From the NCBI GenBank assembly GCA_948099385.1, contig CANUEZ040000151.1:4658001-4722000 (forward strand): a stretch of DNA of 64,000 nucleotides, in the 5' to 3' direction. Shown here one piece after another: positions 46,601-59,689 of this stretch (position 1 is its first letter; each line of letters starts with the position of its first letter). A program made the translations under genes and the position numbers. Below the pieces are notes generated by a model. That model was not told the DNA's origin. It worked only from the letters and a program-made list of their open reading frames with translations, and did no database searches. The stretch is from Fasciola hepatica (lineage: Eukaryota > Platyhelminthes > Trematoda > Plagiorchiida > Fasciolidae).

Positions 46601-48899
46601 ATATGGTCGTTGAGTGACACATCCTGACATTTCGAGACACAGTCGAAAGCCACTCTTACCTTCCCCGGTTTCCTTGGGTTCACGCCCGGCTGATGGGGTA
46701 GGTACCACCTCAAATTTGCGCTGATTGACGCTGTATCCACTCTTTCTATATAACCCAAGTCGATTTTTTGTTACTCGGCTCGCGTGTATTCTATCCTTAA
46801 TTGTGGTTCTCGAATTAGCCTGGTTTTGGGGAAGCATAATCTTTTCAGAGCCATTCCTCGGTTGTTAAGCATAGATTACATGCTGGATCTCCACGGGACA
46901 GGAACCTCGGAACGACCTTTTGCGTACTTGACGTCCTCGGCTACCATTTTCAAAGCCGCCCTATCTTGTGATGGGGCATCTCTATCAATAGCCAGGTCGG
47001 CAAATTCGGTGTTATACAGCTGTTGGAAAGCCTGTTCAATGTTCGCCGTTTCCACCGAAGTGCAGTTGATTCGGATTGGTTTACCGCATCTTCCATCTTT
47101 ACTACCATATGACGTCCAGCCGAACATAGTGCGTACTGCATAGAGTGCTTTGCGGCTTCCTATTCTTTGATCTAGGACCCAATGCTTTTTCTGTGCATCA
47201 AAACCGATCAGCAAATCAGTTTCGTTATTCTGCCACTCCTCGATCGTAACCCCGTCGAGATGCGGCCATTGAGTCAGAATCGATTGCACTGGCTGAGGAG
47301 CTGTCATCGGCGGGCACTTTATGATGAATGCTTCTAGGGGTTCTGCTCCATCGTTGCTGACCAAGAAAACTAGTTGTAGGTGCAGTTTGGTCGACTAGAT
47401 GACCTGGGTGCTACTCACTGTGCTCACTGCTAATGAAGATTTCTCCCCTCTGATACAATATCTCTCTGCAAACTCCTTCCTTACTAGCATAGTATCCAAG
47501 CCACTATCTACGAAGGCCAGCGCTCTTAAAACCTCAACTGGGGTTTCTACGCCGGCTGCTAATACTCCCAGGCGAATGGGCTGTTTAGTAGAGCGAGATA
47601 CTGAGCAGACCAAATTTGGCTTCGGGGTTTCTTTTGCACTCTAAATCTGGCATTTGTGTAGTAGGTAACGGAGCTCCCCATGGCATCCTTCCTGAATTCA
47701 ACTGGGTTTCGTTCGGCACACCGCTGCTCGATGTGAATCGTTGAGGCAGACGAAGCACGCGCCTAGTCTCTTAACCATTCCCCATCTTTCGTCGACATCT
47801 ACTTTGCGGAAGCGAGGGCATTCCGCTAGGCGGTGAGGCTCTCCACTGCCTTTACACACGGGCAAGTTTCTACCCTCGCGAGATAATGCGCGTGTGTTTG
47901 CCCATAGTTGGCTTCTACTTGGTTTCCTTGGCTCAGCTTTGTGTCGTCGCGATCCTTGGTAATTTGCTCGTCTTGCGCACGAGTTGACCGAAACGACTAT
48001 TCGCTATTCGGGCATGACGGTCTATAAACTACTTACGGTCTTCGAACGTGGTTTCTCGCTCAAACCTGCTGATTCCTTCGGCTTCCTCGGCCCATCTACC
48101 CTGTAGTTCTGCGGGTAAACTGCGAAATATGGTCTCCAATGTGTGCAGTGCATTCAAGTCTGATCGGTAATCTAGGTGATTCAGTGCGACGCTGCAGTTC
48201 TGCATTTTTATCACCAGGCTGACTAAGGAGCCCGATTTGCCTTTGGAGCGTTTTGCCTCCGACAGTACACCATAGATCGAATTCCGGGCGACTTTAAATG
48301 AATGCTCCCATAGGTCTTCCAGGATCTCACGTGTCCGAGTGTAACCTTCTTCAGGATCCAGCATCGAGCACCCGTCGATTGCTTCCCTGGCCCTTCCACG
48401 ACAGTAACGTAGTAAATACAAGAATCTCTGCCCTAGATCAGATACTCTCCTTTCCACAAAGTTCTCGTACTGCTTAACGAATATACAGTGTTGTTCTGCG
48501 CTCCCATTGAATGGTGGCAATTCCACTCTTGAAAGTCAATGGCTTGGCTTACACTGGTACAAGTCGACTTCGATCGTTCCACGGAACTGCTAGGCTGACT
48601 GGCAGTATGCTATGTGGTCTCCAAAGTCGCCCTTCGCTCCCATCTCTGAGCTGATCGTTCCTGGCAGATTCAGCTTCTTCACTAGCCTGCCTAAGCTGGG
48701 TTTCTAATTAAACTATGCTTAATCGATAGATATCACCACCTTTATATTCTATACCACTAGCTGAGGTACATAAAACTGCACTGACAGAACTAGCAGACCC
48801 AGAAATGTCTTAGGAATCAGTATCACCCATAAATACCCCAGAGACTTGCCGGGTTACTTCCTGTCCAGATTCAGTTTGCCCATATCCTCCTCTTGGCAT
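43675..48899 (-). pseudogene. Gag-Pol polyprotein of BEL/Pao element C, decayed
   Basis: The ATG at 48899-48897 (MPRGGYGQ) matches the start of B. A Gag core is open at 48029-48526 (FNGSAEQHCIFVKQYENF, YCRGRAREAIDGCSMLDPEE). The protease reads FVDSGLDTMLV at 47500. RT pieces follow: VRVAFDCVSKCQDVSLNDHI, VSADIREMFVQVKML and VEDREAFRLLWW at 46363-46758. The catalytic box reads FYVDGFLYSF near 46280, where A and B have YVDD, so an essential Asp is lost. RNase H-to-integrase parts are at 45432-45731 and 44642-45139 (HVHQEEGHASLNHL), and the integrase core and C-terminus at 43675-44540. Many stops and frameshifts. At the RT site where A and B share a stop codon, C has Asp. Confidence 0.8.
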
Positions 48900-48938
48900 T
48901 TCTGATTGATTTCCTCTTGGTGATTCCCAGTTGAGCAC

Positions 48939-49322
48939 TGTAACGTTTATTCCGTCTGTGAGCAACGCGTAGCCGATTCAAAACGAACCTCAAAACCAGA
49001 ACATGATTGATGTGTAGTTTCTACGGTACTGGATTATCAAGTTACACGCATACAAATATATACCAACCCAAACTGTACGGCCACAACATCTAACAATGGG
49101 GACCAGAGTTCAAAAAATGCCAATATCAGGTACCATCCTCACGGCAGTCCAAGTTGGAGTCAAAACTATGCCAGTTCACGTGAGCAAAATGTAAACAAAT
49201 GTTGAAGTGCAATGATTGATGCATGTTGTATTTGTTCCAGGGTCAATAAAATAAAGAGGATAGTCTTAACAATACAACTATATGGTAATGGCTAGGGAGG
49301 ATTCCCACGCATGTACTTTACA
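48939..49322 (-). repeat. 5' LTR of element C
   Basis: 384 bp; on the minus strand it starts TGTAAAGTACATGCG and ends AAACGTTACA. It is the complete reference for the split 3' LTR. Confidence 0.85.
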
Positions 49323-49327
49323 GGTAG
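49323..49327. repeat. Probable target-site duplication of element C (right)
   Basis: GGTAG, against GGTAA at 37734-37738. Confidence 0.6.
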
Positions 49328-50696
49328 CAGAGACAGAGTGGCTGGGTGTACATACGAGAAGACAAAACAGAAAGCGGTTAGAATGAAGAAGAACTCGATA
49401 GGTGAACCTAAGTTGGTTGCACAGAGGCACTGAAAGCGTGCGAACCACGGACGGTTGTGTCGGATACGGTGGGTCTATGACAGTGAGAGAGTAAAATCCA
49501 AAGCTATACTAGTGGTTTGAGCTGTCTGTGAGCTGGACCACTATACTGAAAAACACATCGAAGTGAACACGAGATAGTGGTCCACCAGCCACCAGTGGGT
49601 AGAAGTAAAATGGGGGATCAGAAAGATCAGGTTTTTGTCCGCACAGCCAGCTGGGACACTGGACTTTGGTGCTATACAAGTAAAAACCCTCAGCTTTTCC
49701 GCGGACGATGTTGGCTGCTCGACTGTTGTGGAACCCGTCTGCCCAGCTCCTTTATTAGCGTTTAATTGGTCCAAAAACAAAAGTACAATACACTCAATGA
49801 TAGTCAGTTATCATGCATTGCCGTAAATCCATGATATATCCACTATATTTCCATACAAGTCATAGAGCAACCCACGTCTTTATCCATCGGCCACTCCACA
49901 AACGCAATAACTTATGAAAATAAGTCACCCACAGCCCTCGGCTTTCTATTATATAAAATATCAATACGCGATAGTTAAAGACAAGGTCAAGGGAACCAGG
50001 GTGATTGTGTAAATAGCATAGAATGTAAAACTGCAAAACTCCGCATGCTACTACTTATTTTGAGATATACTAGATTAAAAATAGTATTGCTGCAAGATAC
50101 GTTAGCGCTCCAGTGAAAACTGGAAAACTTTCTCAGGAATGAGGTGCAATCATCAAAACCACTCATATCACATGACGCGAAGCCAAACGACTTTTGTGAG
50201 CCGCTTCCAGTCATCACTGTCAAACGACAAACATTGATCCATCCAAAAGAAAGCCTCACGAAAATGCAACGCAATTTGCCATCATATTTTCGTACTGTTT
50301 ATACAATTCGCCGATGCTTTTTTAAATTCCTCTTCAAATATACAGAGTTATCTCCGGCGAAACCGCTAGTAAGCAGACCAGTCTAAACCCTCCGAAAACT
50401 AATGTTACGAATGAATGTAGGCTACAAGAGATTATCCTCAAAACAGCTGTCAGTGGAAAGGGCTTCACAGTTTAAACCAATCAATATACAAGCCGAAGGA
50501 AGGCCTCTGCAAAGAGAAATGAGAAGACACGTCTCTAAAAATTCCGGTCAAACTGGCATCAGGGTCCGTAATTCAACTTCTTCGTCAGGCGTTTCGCCGA
50601 GGATCGACAAAACTGCTTGCGCTCCTACTCCTAGAGCACCCACAGGATTAGCTGACTCAGATGAATCTTCTCCTGCCTCCCCACAGCTATCCTGTT
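49328..50696. other. No gene seen
   Basis: About 1.4 kb with only short frames. The longest (50402-50698 plus, Ser-rich) has no recognisable motif and no clear splice sites. Confidence 0.4.
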
Positions 50697-53340
50697 AATA
50701 ATAATAATCATAGTTTATTTCGCAAACGCCCGAAGCATGCCTCAAGCATGATCGGATGTAAAAAAACAAAATAAACAGAAGAAAATCGTGAAAAATTAGG
50801 AAGTACGCCAGGCAACCGAAGGAAGGGTAGAACTAAAGGGGAGGTGAGAGAGATATATATGTGCGCTCACCAAGGAATAATGGAGGGAGTTTGAGTGAAC
50901 TCAGGGATGGATTCACATGTGACCGGCTAACTAGATAGTCAAGGCAAAATGGAGGAGCAGGCTGAGCCAGGCGGAGGAGACCGGGGCTTGCTGGTTTTAA
51001 ATAAAGAGGGCTGTATATTGGTAACGAGAAACGTTAAGGAAAAAAGGAAAAAAATAAGGAAAGAAAGTAAGAAAAATTTGAGTTGTATGGTTGGAGACTA
51101 GGTAGCCATGAAGAATGCCTCGCTGCCTAAAATGGACGGTGTCAATTTGAAAACAGAAAGCGTGCAACGCAAGACCTAAGGAGTGGGTCAGATGGCAACG
51201 GTTGTTTGGAAGGATCAAGATGCGGCAAATATGAGGCACAGATAAATACAAAAGTGGGCAGATATCAAGAAGGGCAGTGGCATGATGGCAATGGAACTGG
51301 CAGGCAAAGAACTGGAGGATGCGAAGGAAATACGTGGATGTATATATATTTACATTTACGCATATATAAAAGCGGGAGCCAATAGCAGCGAAGGGATGGA
51401 AAACGGAAGTAGTGGTGCTTGGAAGAGACAGTTGGGTTTAGTTCAAGTGGTGCAGAAATAAATTGGACAAATGCCGATGAATTTATTTACGACGGGTGAA
51501 CTTTGGGGATTAGCGGAGAAATAGAAACTACTTTGGGGAAGCAGAAGTGATGGCTTCAAGCAAGAGTTGATAAAAGAGGGAATACGAAGAAGAGGATCTA
51601 TGATAACAGGTAGAATTGGATCAGATTATTGCCGGTGTGACTTACGGTGACGGTCAAAATTGGGTGAAGATCTATTAAAGGGAGGTCCACGGTGCAGCAA
51701 GAAGATGGCCGTGAAAATGACTGGGAACAACAGAGCGAACGGAAATATAGCGTTTGGAGTAGTTTAGGGGATCAGTGGAGAACGGTAACTTGGGGGTTGG
51801 ACGAACCCCGGAGCAAAGATGCAGCAGTTATAACAGCGAATAACAGGAGAAAAATGGGCAGGTCGGGGATCAGAGAGGTGAGGTTGTCACACCACACGAT
51901 TCGAAGCTGTACGTTGAGGTAACGATGTAACTGTGACTTTACATCAGGCGAAGCGCGTAAGGGTAGCGGAGCCCGAAAGGCACCCTGAAGATGCCTGTGG
52001 TGAGCAATATACGAAACGGATGAGAATACCGACTGAAGAAAACCAGTTAAGAGGTGACAATTCAGATCGTTTTACCGCAGAAGACACAGGATGAAGACCG
52101 AGAGGAGGAAAAAAAGAAAACCACCTAGACAGAAAAGCCTATGATGGAACAAAAGGCGCGCCAAATATGTGTGCGTCGGAGTTGGGAGGATGGAACTGGA
52201 GGGTTGCGTGCCTGCAGGCGATTGCACAGATGGATTGTGGCAGAAGTTGCTAATCGGGCACTGCTTGAGAGGAAGATCCGCAGAAGAATTCGTGAGTAAA
52301 ACATGGGTAATACGGTGATGGGAAGGGAAGATAAATGTGGTTGTAAAAGATGCAAAGGTTGGAACGGCGAGTTCTATGTGGTAATTGGTCATAGTTATGG
52401 CTGTGTCTGGTGCGTAATGGTGGGAGATAAGATGTGGAAGAACAAAAAGGGATGCGGCAAATGGTAGCTAGTGGGGTGTTAAGTGAATATCGCTTGGGAG
52501 CCGACAAGAGCGAAGAGGGTGGAAAAGGAAATATTCATTGCTTGGGTGTAGTAAAACTGATAGGTTGAGGGAGGCGCCATGGAGTGGGAGCTGTCGTGAA
52601 GAAAAACCAAAGGAAAAAATCGGAATGAGTAGGTGTGCCCACGGAGGTAGAACGACACGAAAGGGAATTGATAAGAAAGCTGCCACGAACGATAGATGAG
52701 CAAACCGCAGCGGAAAAAGCGTGGTAGGAACATGCGGTCCGCAACTGACAGTGATGGATGCCATGGGGCAAAAGAGCTGGATTGTGCAATCTGCAATCGG
52801 GGCTGATGGGTGGGGCTGACCGTGCGCTGATGACACTTCAGAGAGGACACAGGAGATAAGATGCGCCAGTCCAATTGCGCTAGCAAATCGTCGCAGATTG
52901 ACTTTATGCCCAGTATGCGCCCGCCAAAGCGATGAATCTGACCATAGCTTGCGCCTTTGAGAGTGGCGAGAGTGGTCGAGGATGGCTAAACTAGGGTCTG
53001 GGAAACCACGATGAGGGCATATGGTCCAGGATCGATTAGTCAGGTTGTGAGAACTGGGACAACGGAGCCAACATAAAACAAGGAGTGGTGGACGGCCATA
53101 CAGCAGTATTATCCAAGGTGTGCCATTCAGGGAGATAATCAGTATAGTGCCCGAGACGGTTGACCGGCGTCAAAGATTACTAGACTGGGAGATGAGAAAG
53201 AGCAAGGCAGCTTGGGTATGACTCAGCGGAGGATCAACGAGTAGCGGCGAGAAAAACAAAAGTGAAGCATGGGCTCATCGATGCAGCGGATCCCTAAGAC
53301 AAAGTGAGGCCATAGAATGCAGGACTAAAAAAGGAAATGG
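50697..53340 (-). repeat. Dispersed non-coding repeat family, copy 1
   Basis: Read on the minus strand it ends at 50697 in CATGCTTCGGGCGTTTGCG, then AAATAAACTATGATTATTA. Within it, 52700-52930 matches a segment also found at 54770-54880 (minus) and 62860-63050 (plus), recognisable by TGGCGGATT- and TCAGCGCACGGTCAGCCCC-type stretches. The TAA tail and aataaa-like end suggest a retrotransposed RNA. No protein-coding frame was found despite long pyrimidine-rich open stretches. Confidence 0.6.
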
Positions 53341-53344
53341 CTAA

Positions 53345-55440
53345 GTAATAGTGATAATAATAATAACGATAATAATATTAATAATAATTGTATATTTCGG
53401 ATGCGCCCAAAGCATGCTAGAATGCATGATCAGACGATTATAGTGATGCTGGAATGAGAATTGACAAAAGGATACAACACGTGCATGCAGAGTATCAAAG
53501 AGAGTGTTTCAGTGGACTAAAACGGTATTTATGCCCGGCAAATTTGAAGGTAAAGGTCGAATGATGTCGGCTGAAGGTCTGAAGTACATGCATAGGTGGT
53601 ATAGGAAATAATTACCACGGGCGGAAATTCGAACTTATTCAAAGGACATGTTGTTGGTGGGCTGCAGAATATGAGAGGCATATGGATAGAAATCTCGTCG
53701 AAGCTTTCGGTGAATTATTCAGTTTACGACAGGTATGTCAAGAAGTATTATCATGGTAATATATCAATCTGCAAAGATGGTAGTATGTAAAGTGGTGGCT
53801 GCGTACTGGAGGAATCATATATGTGGCAAACAACTGCGTACTTCGTGGGAGGGAGACTACCAGAGTGCCGGCGGTAGGGAACGGCCAGAGGGAAGCAGGT
53901 GAGCGTGCAGAAAATTGTTAACTTTATGTAGGGTTGTAATGAAACGTCATAGCGGAAGTAGAAGATAAGTCAATATTGACTGTAGGGTTACAGCCATTAT
54001 ACAGGTGTTCAGTTCTGCAAGAGGGATGGTAGAGTAATTCACAGGTAAGTGTACGTCAACAGATGAACGCTGTGTGGTGTGTACCATGAAAAATGACAGA
54101 TCAATAAAACTGCCCAGGTATATCGCGGGAAGCAGCCGTGGATCAACGAATATAGAAATAAAATGTATCAGCCGGTGCAGATAGTGGCGAGATTTAGAGG
54201 CTGGATACAGGGCCAGTTTCGGTAATAAAACACGAATGCAACATCTGGAAGATCAAAGGTTGCAATAACGGTGATGGTATAGTAAGTAGACGGTGAGTGT
54301 CACATTTCTAATGGCCAATTTGACAGGCCTAGCAAATGACGAGAACGGAGCGGCGATGCTGCATGGGAAGTGTTTTTGGAGACTTTCAGTCATGGAGGGG
54401 AAGTGGTGATCTGCAAAACCCGAACAACTCGATGCAAGAGCATTGCGGAGGCGACCGGATGGATCGATGAAGAGTGCAGGTAGTTGCTAATTACTTCGCT
54501 GCCCACTGGAGGACTGCCGAAAGATATGTCAACGCCGGACGTTTTTTTGGTGATCGATGGGGCAATAAATAGTGACAATAAATGTGCCAGTGATTTAACA
54601 GTATTAGCGGGTTCTAACACGGAACGGGCATAATGACATATGGGGCAGAAGAATAGACAGACTTGTCACTCCGGGAAGGTAGGTAAGAAGTAACTGCCAG
54701 GGTCGGCGAGTGCTTGCATAAGCAGCAACGCGCACTGGACACCCAACCTGAAAACCGTTTCTGAAGCCAGGAGGTGCAATCCGCCAATCCAGTTGCGCCC
54801 GCCCATCGTTGCTGACGTCCTGCAAGCCCGATGTGCGCCGGCCAAGGCGGTGGATCTGACCGCGTCCCGCACCGTTGAGATTAAAATGAGTTGTATGAAT
54901 GAAGTGAAATCGAGTAGTCCGGGTTCAAGTAGTCTGATGGTGGGAATCTTGGGTAAAGCCATCGTGAGACGGGCGAAAATGGAATCGTGTGTAAATATCA
55001 GTTGCTCTGTCCAGCGAGAGAGGTTCCAAGTTATTCCTGGGACGAAGAGGGCGACAATCGTCCTTAGCGGATAGGTTCTGAAAACAAAACGGAGAAGTAA
55101 GACCTGTAAGATCCAGCAATGAGTTTGGGGTTTGATTTAGAGTAATCAGTCACTAGAAGAGAAAAAATAAGTTTTGCCTAAAGTTGTTGAAGAAACTTAG
55201 CTGGGGATGGGGTGGGGGCAGAATCGGTGACGCCATAACTGGATGTTGAGTTCAGTTGATGAGCCACGTTAGGTGAGGGGAATGAGACTGCATTTTCCGG
55301 TCCAGAATCGCAGAGGTGGTGATGAACGTATACATGGTGGGATTTGATGTGGAAAAAGTCGACGTAAGTAAAAAGATATCGAGGATCTTTGGGTTACTTG
55401 CCATGCCTACGCTTTTAATTACAGGACAGTACCATATACA
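53345..55440 (-). repeat. Dispersed non-coding repeat family, copy 2
   Basis: Ends at 53345-53400 with the same CATGCTTTGGGCGCATCCG and a TAA-type tail. The part 55190-55440 aligns with 62130-62385 on plus (TGGCGTCACC..., CATCACCACCTCTGCGATT). It contains the shared segment at 54770-54880. Confidence 0.6.
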
Positions 55441-55448
55441 TACGTACA

Positions 55449-56163
55449 CTTGTAACACGAAAAAAATTATTGTCGATATATCACTTCAAGCATTGACATA
55501 TATAGTACTGGGTAAAAGAGGGTATATGCGCAGCTAAGGATAGCAGAGAGTTAGTAAGTGTGTAACAAATCCGGTAACTCGACGACATGCTTCATCTTGA
55601 TGAATCTCTTTCGTTGTGTGAACGACAATAAGTGTGAAATGTGTAACCCAGTGGCGTGGAATAACAGGTGTGAAAGACAAAGGTGTGAAAAAAGATGTGA
55701 AAAAAGAGGTAACGGCTTTTAGACCGGTCCTGATGACTCCCAGAGTTCACGCGAAAGGATTACGCAGGCGGTTGCTGATGACGTCAGAAGCAATGGCAAT
55801 TCGACTATTGAAGCCGGATTTGCGTAAGCAACTTAACCTCGTGCAACAGTTGTTGTTGCCTTAGCCGTAAGAAGTGATTTTCTTATGGTTTCCATGTACA
55901 AATCTTCCCCAGCCCCACACCTCTATTTCACATATTTTTCACACCTGTTATTCCACGCCATTGGGTTACACATTTAACACTTATTGTCGTTCACACAACG
56001 AAAGAGATTCATCAAGATGAAGCATGTCGTCGAGTTACCGGATTTGTTACACACTTACTAACTCTCTGCTATCCTTAGCTGCGCATATACCCTCTTTTAC
56101 CCAGTACTATATATGTCAATGCTTGAAGTGATACATCGACAATAAATTTCTTCGTGTTACAAG
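55449..56163. repeat. Fold-back inverted repeat
   Basis: Arms of about 260 bp, 55449-55710 and 55903-56163, paired positions summing to 111612, starting CTTGTAACACG and ending CGTGTTACAAG. The arms differ by scattered changes. The roughly 190-bp centre holds part of a 76-codon Lys/Arg/Leu-rich frame (55634-55864) with no recognised domain. It could be a fold-back or MITE-type DNA element, or a rearranged repeat. Confidence 0.8.
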
Positions 56164-56186
56164 TTTTTCATGAATAGATGGGCATA

Positions 56187-56191
<5 letters not shown>

Positions 56192-56230
<39 letters not shown>
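56192..56230. repeat. (TA)n microsatellite
   Basis: TA run with one G interruption. Confidence 0.9.
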
Positions 56231-57289
56231 CTTCGATGAATATGCATATATATAGCAGACCGAGGTGCAGTTGCTGATGCAGTTTCTGCAGCTTCGTCGA
56301 GGTTTTTTTGATGGCTGCAGACGTGATATAACTGAATAGCCGTGTTTCATCGTGGAGCAGGTGAGACATATTGACAATCCGTGAGGAGTATTACGGTTGC
56401 CTTCCTTAAAACTTGAAAGCAAACTTTAACTGAAAAGATCTGATGTGCAAAAGAAGTTTATACCAGATTTTGGAGTACCTGAAGAGAATGGACTTAAAGC
56501 GCAGAACAGCCCGCGCACGGGGTGTGCAATGGTATACTGTCTATTACGGAGTGAATATCAAGTACCCGGGGAGAAACATTACTGGTTGGAGGGATCAGAT
56601 GGTTAAGCCAATAGTTTATACAGAAACGCCAGGTTTAGGGTGATGCGACGAAGCCACAATGGTTTGATTTTTAGAGATAAGCATGGTTCCCCGTGGTTTA
56701 CGTTTGATGACCAACCGATAAGCTGCTCTGTGACGCTTCTGCGAATACGTTCAATATTTATCCTGTCGGATGTTCGCATACTAGAGAAGATTAGGGGACA
56801 CTATTTGAGGGGGAAACTGGCATGTAATTTGTACATTTAAAGAATGCGCTTCCTAAGCTGAAAGGATACGAACGAATGACCGGGACACATTTTAGCCTTC
56901 GCCGTTTGAATGACTGCTCCTGGAAACTACTGCGCTAAACCAGGTCGTATGGCATGAAGTTATCGATATAGTTTTCATTTAGTTGTCTTAGGAAGTACTT
57001 AAAATTACAGCTTCCTAGGACATTCCAGCAACCCAGAAAAATTCAAGAAATTTCTTCTCAGCCGTAAATTCTTACCTGGCTGTAGTTTGCCTTCACCTTT
57101 CCGTCTCATTCACAGCAACGTTTTGATATTTCAAGATACCACGTGTAGTAACGAAGACTTCCAATAATACCCCACTCACTCATACTCTGCTTACTAAGAG
57201 AAATAGGCTTGTTCAAACTCCCGTGGCCTTAAAACAACGCTCGCTTGACCTCTATGACTTTGTAGACTTGGCGACAAAAAACAACTGTT
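56231..57289. other. No gene seen
   Basis: Short frames only. It may include the untranslated 5' part of the CR1-type LINE that follows. Confidence 0.4.
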
Positions 57290-58330
57290 TTAGACCAAAG
57301 CATCTCAGGTATAAAGTCTCAGCTTCTGAAGTTGGAAGATACGGTATCTAAACTCGCCTCCCTACGGTGCATCACGGAGCGCATCGAACATTCTACCTAA
57401 GAAGACCTGGCAGCTGCTGGCCGCTTTATCGACTCTGTTGCATCCGAAGTTCTCATAACAGTGACAAACTCTCGCAACGCAGTCACTTTCAATGTCCCGG
57501 AGAGAATATCCTACGAAAATGTCCAGCATACATTTTTGAATGCTTGTGGTGTGGCCTACTTACCTTGCCAAATATCAAGGCAGCTTAAGCGCGTTCAGCG
57601 ATTCAACTGTCCGATCCTTACGCGATTTGCAGATGACTAATCTGCCAAAGAATTCACCGAAATGTATAACTCTAAAGCTTCTAATTCCCCTATGAAAACA
57701 AAAAAATAGCCGAAAATAAAACCCATTTTCAAAGGGAAATTACTCGACCTCCCTTGACTTTCCTCACGAGAGAGAAGCCCCATAGTCCTGAGCCTTCGAC
57801 ACAGAGGGTTGGCCGCTTCGCCGCTTCTTCTCAAGTCCCCACTGCTTTATCTTCACACGCGCCTCCTGCTTCTTCGCAACCGATCACTGCCTCCTCCTAT
57901 GCCCCCTCACTGAACCCTTGACAATCCCATCCTTCTACAGTTGATCTAGACAGTTCCGCTTCTCCCCTATTACTGCCGCCTAATAAAAGACGCCAACTAT
58001 CCCCTCGCTCCCCCACTTCATCGCCTGTTGAGCACATCCCCCACACTGATCCACCCTCTGTTCCCTCCGCTGTTAAACTTCTCGCCGTCCAGAGGAACAG
58101 GCCTACAAGTCTTCCCACCCTTCTCACAAACCCCTCCTTCATTCAACTGTCTCCTATTGAATCAACCTGCCTCAACTCACCAAATAAGGTTTCGACCTTA
58201 AAAAATATCCCCTGCTCCAGTGCATCGGTAGTCCCTACAAATTCACCGCTCTCACTCCCTGCCAATACCAAAATACGGCCTCTACACGCCGTCCACTCTG
58301 CCTCACGTCGTACTCCTCACCTGACGACTA
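57290..58330 (+). pseudogene. CR1-type LINE ORF1, decayed
   Basis: A coiled-coil-like LEDTVSKLASLRCITERIEH (57330-57390) precedes an RNA-recognition-like block: NSRNAVTFNVPERISYENVQ, TFLNACGVAYLPCQISRQLK and RFNCPILTRFADD, then a stop near 57637 and SAKEFTEMYNSKA. From about 57840 the sequence is extremely Pro/Ser/Thr-rich in several frames. This order (coiled coil, FN(V/I)P..., C....LPC.I.R, CPI...F) is familiar from ORF1 of flatworm CR1-like LINEs. ORF1 binds the element RNA. Multiple stops; non-functional. Confidence 0.55.
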
Positions 58331-58779
58331 TCTCTTCTGCTCCCGATAATAACTGTTCCATATTTGGTGTTCCACCAAACTCGAGTTACCCCTCCCACAA
58401 AGTGCAGCTTAATCTACCACCCTACATCACTGTTCCTCACACATTTTTAGCCCTGCCCTCTGCACCCCCCTCAACCAATACTCAATTCCGACCGACCGGT
58501 ATTTCTCAACTGCCCCTAATCACCCCTGTCTGATATCGACCCGCCGAACCCCACAGGTTTTTCCCTTTGTTCCGACATTTCCCCCTCATTTGATGCCTAG
58601 TTTTTCCGCCCCTCAGCAGTCCCTCTAACCGCAACATTTACTCCAGCTTGGCTCGAAGCCACCCCATCTGAACCTCCATTAGCACCAAAATCAACATATT
58701 CCCCTTCGACCCTGATATCCACTACTTCCAATAGCGACAGCCTGCCTCCTTCCGACTTACACTACCAAGATGCACCTAT

Positions 58780-59481
58780 ATCATCTCCCGCAAATGGTAT
58801 CACTTTGGCCTTATTCAACTTGCGTTCTATTCTGGGCAAACTCTCGCACCTGGGAAAACGTGTCCTCACAAATTATCCTGGCTGTGTGAGAGCACTCCCG
58901 ATGATCAACTACCTTTGGTAAGGTACAGTTTCCTAAGGACCAACAGACCGAACCGGCGTGGTGGTGGGTGTCTAGCCTACGTCAGGGAAATCTACACCAC
59001 CACCTCTCTCCTACATATGGCGCTCGGTTCTATTTCTGATTCTGCCGGGTTCACTATCAACCTCCACAGCACTGTTCTTCACATGGGCTGCGTGTATCGC
59101 TCGCCAAATTCCCCCAGTTCCATGTTTCCATTTCTAAATAGGTTTTTCCAATACTTCTCTTTCCTCCCTTCTGAAACCAAGCTTATTTTTGGTGACTTTA
59201 TTCGCCCTCAATTTTGTTGGCCTACCCTCGCGACTCCTCCCAGTCTTATGGACCTTATTACTAGTATTCATTTTGGAAGCTGGATACAACACGTTGTCGT
59301 GCCTACCAGAAACGGAGAAATACTGGATCTGGTGTTTACTCATAACATGCCTCTTATCGACATGTCAGCAGCACAAAAGTTCCCCGGCAGTGACCATAAA
59401 ATGGTTATTTGCCATTTACCCAATCGTGACCCACCTAATCCCGCACAGCCCTCGAACAATACAGTCCTATGCAGGAATTAG
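58780..59481 (+). pseudogene. CR1-type LINE endonuclease domain, decayed
   Basis: Starts with ALFNLRSILGKLSHLGK near 58810, a variant of the NVRSL start of CR1/Jockey endonucleases. After a frame change, 58915-59481 is open: NRRGGGCLAYVREI, MGCVYRSPNSPSSMFPFLNR, KLIFGDFIRPQFCW, VVPTRNGEILDLVFTHN and FPGSDHKMVICHLP. The landmarks Y(R)SP, GDF, TRN..LDL.FT and SDH are present. GDFN has become GDFI, losing the conserved Asn. Not a functional enzyme. Confidence 0.7.
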
Positions 59482-59689
59482 GCCTTGTGTAGCGGCTTCG
59501 CAGACACCGGAGTCATTAAAATGCGATTGCGAGCTTAGAGCTTAGGCGCGACTTTTTTACAAATAGGTATTTTTAATTAGATTTACTTGGGGATGACAAC
59601 CGCTCCCCAGAAACAGCCAACTCTGGTGTCATGCCCTCATCTAGCTATAAGCAACCTTCCTATTCGAAACTTTATCTCAGCCACATAAA

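Larger units (their letters stand above)
37739..49322 (-). mobile_element. BEL/Pao LTR retrotransposon C (degenerate, 3' LTR split by about 4.9 kb)
   Basis: A minus-strand relative of A and B. The intact 5' LTR is at 48939-49322. The 3' LTR is in two parts: U3 at 42735-42984 and the R/U5-side end at 37739-37861. The intervening 37862-42734 is an intrusion consisting largely of the palindrome. Target repeats GGTAG and GGTAA flank the ends. The polypurine-like stretch and the 3' untranslated sequence resemble those of A. The polyprotein is riddled with stops and frameshifts, so this is the oldest of the three BEL elements. Confidence 0.8.

Noticed and set aside
50402..50698. 98-codon Ser-rich frame
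   Set aside because: No motif, no splice sites, and it runs into a TAA-type repeat tail.
52072..52886. Three overlapping frames of 76-135 codons on the minus strand
   Set aside because: Pyrimidine-rich repeat sequence open in several frames at once; the homologous copy on plus (62743-63352) is open in different frames.
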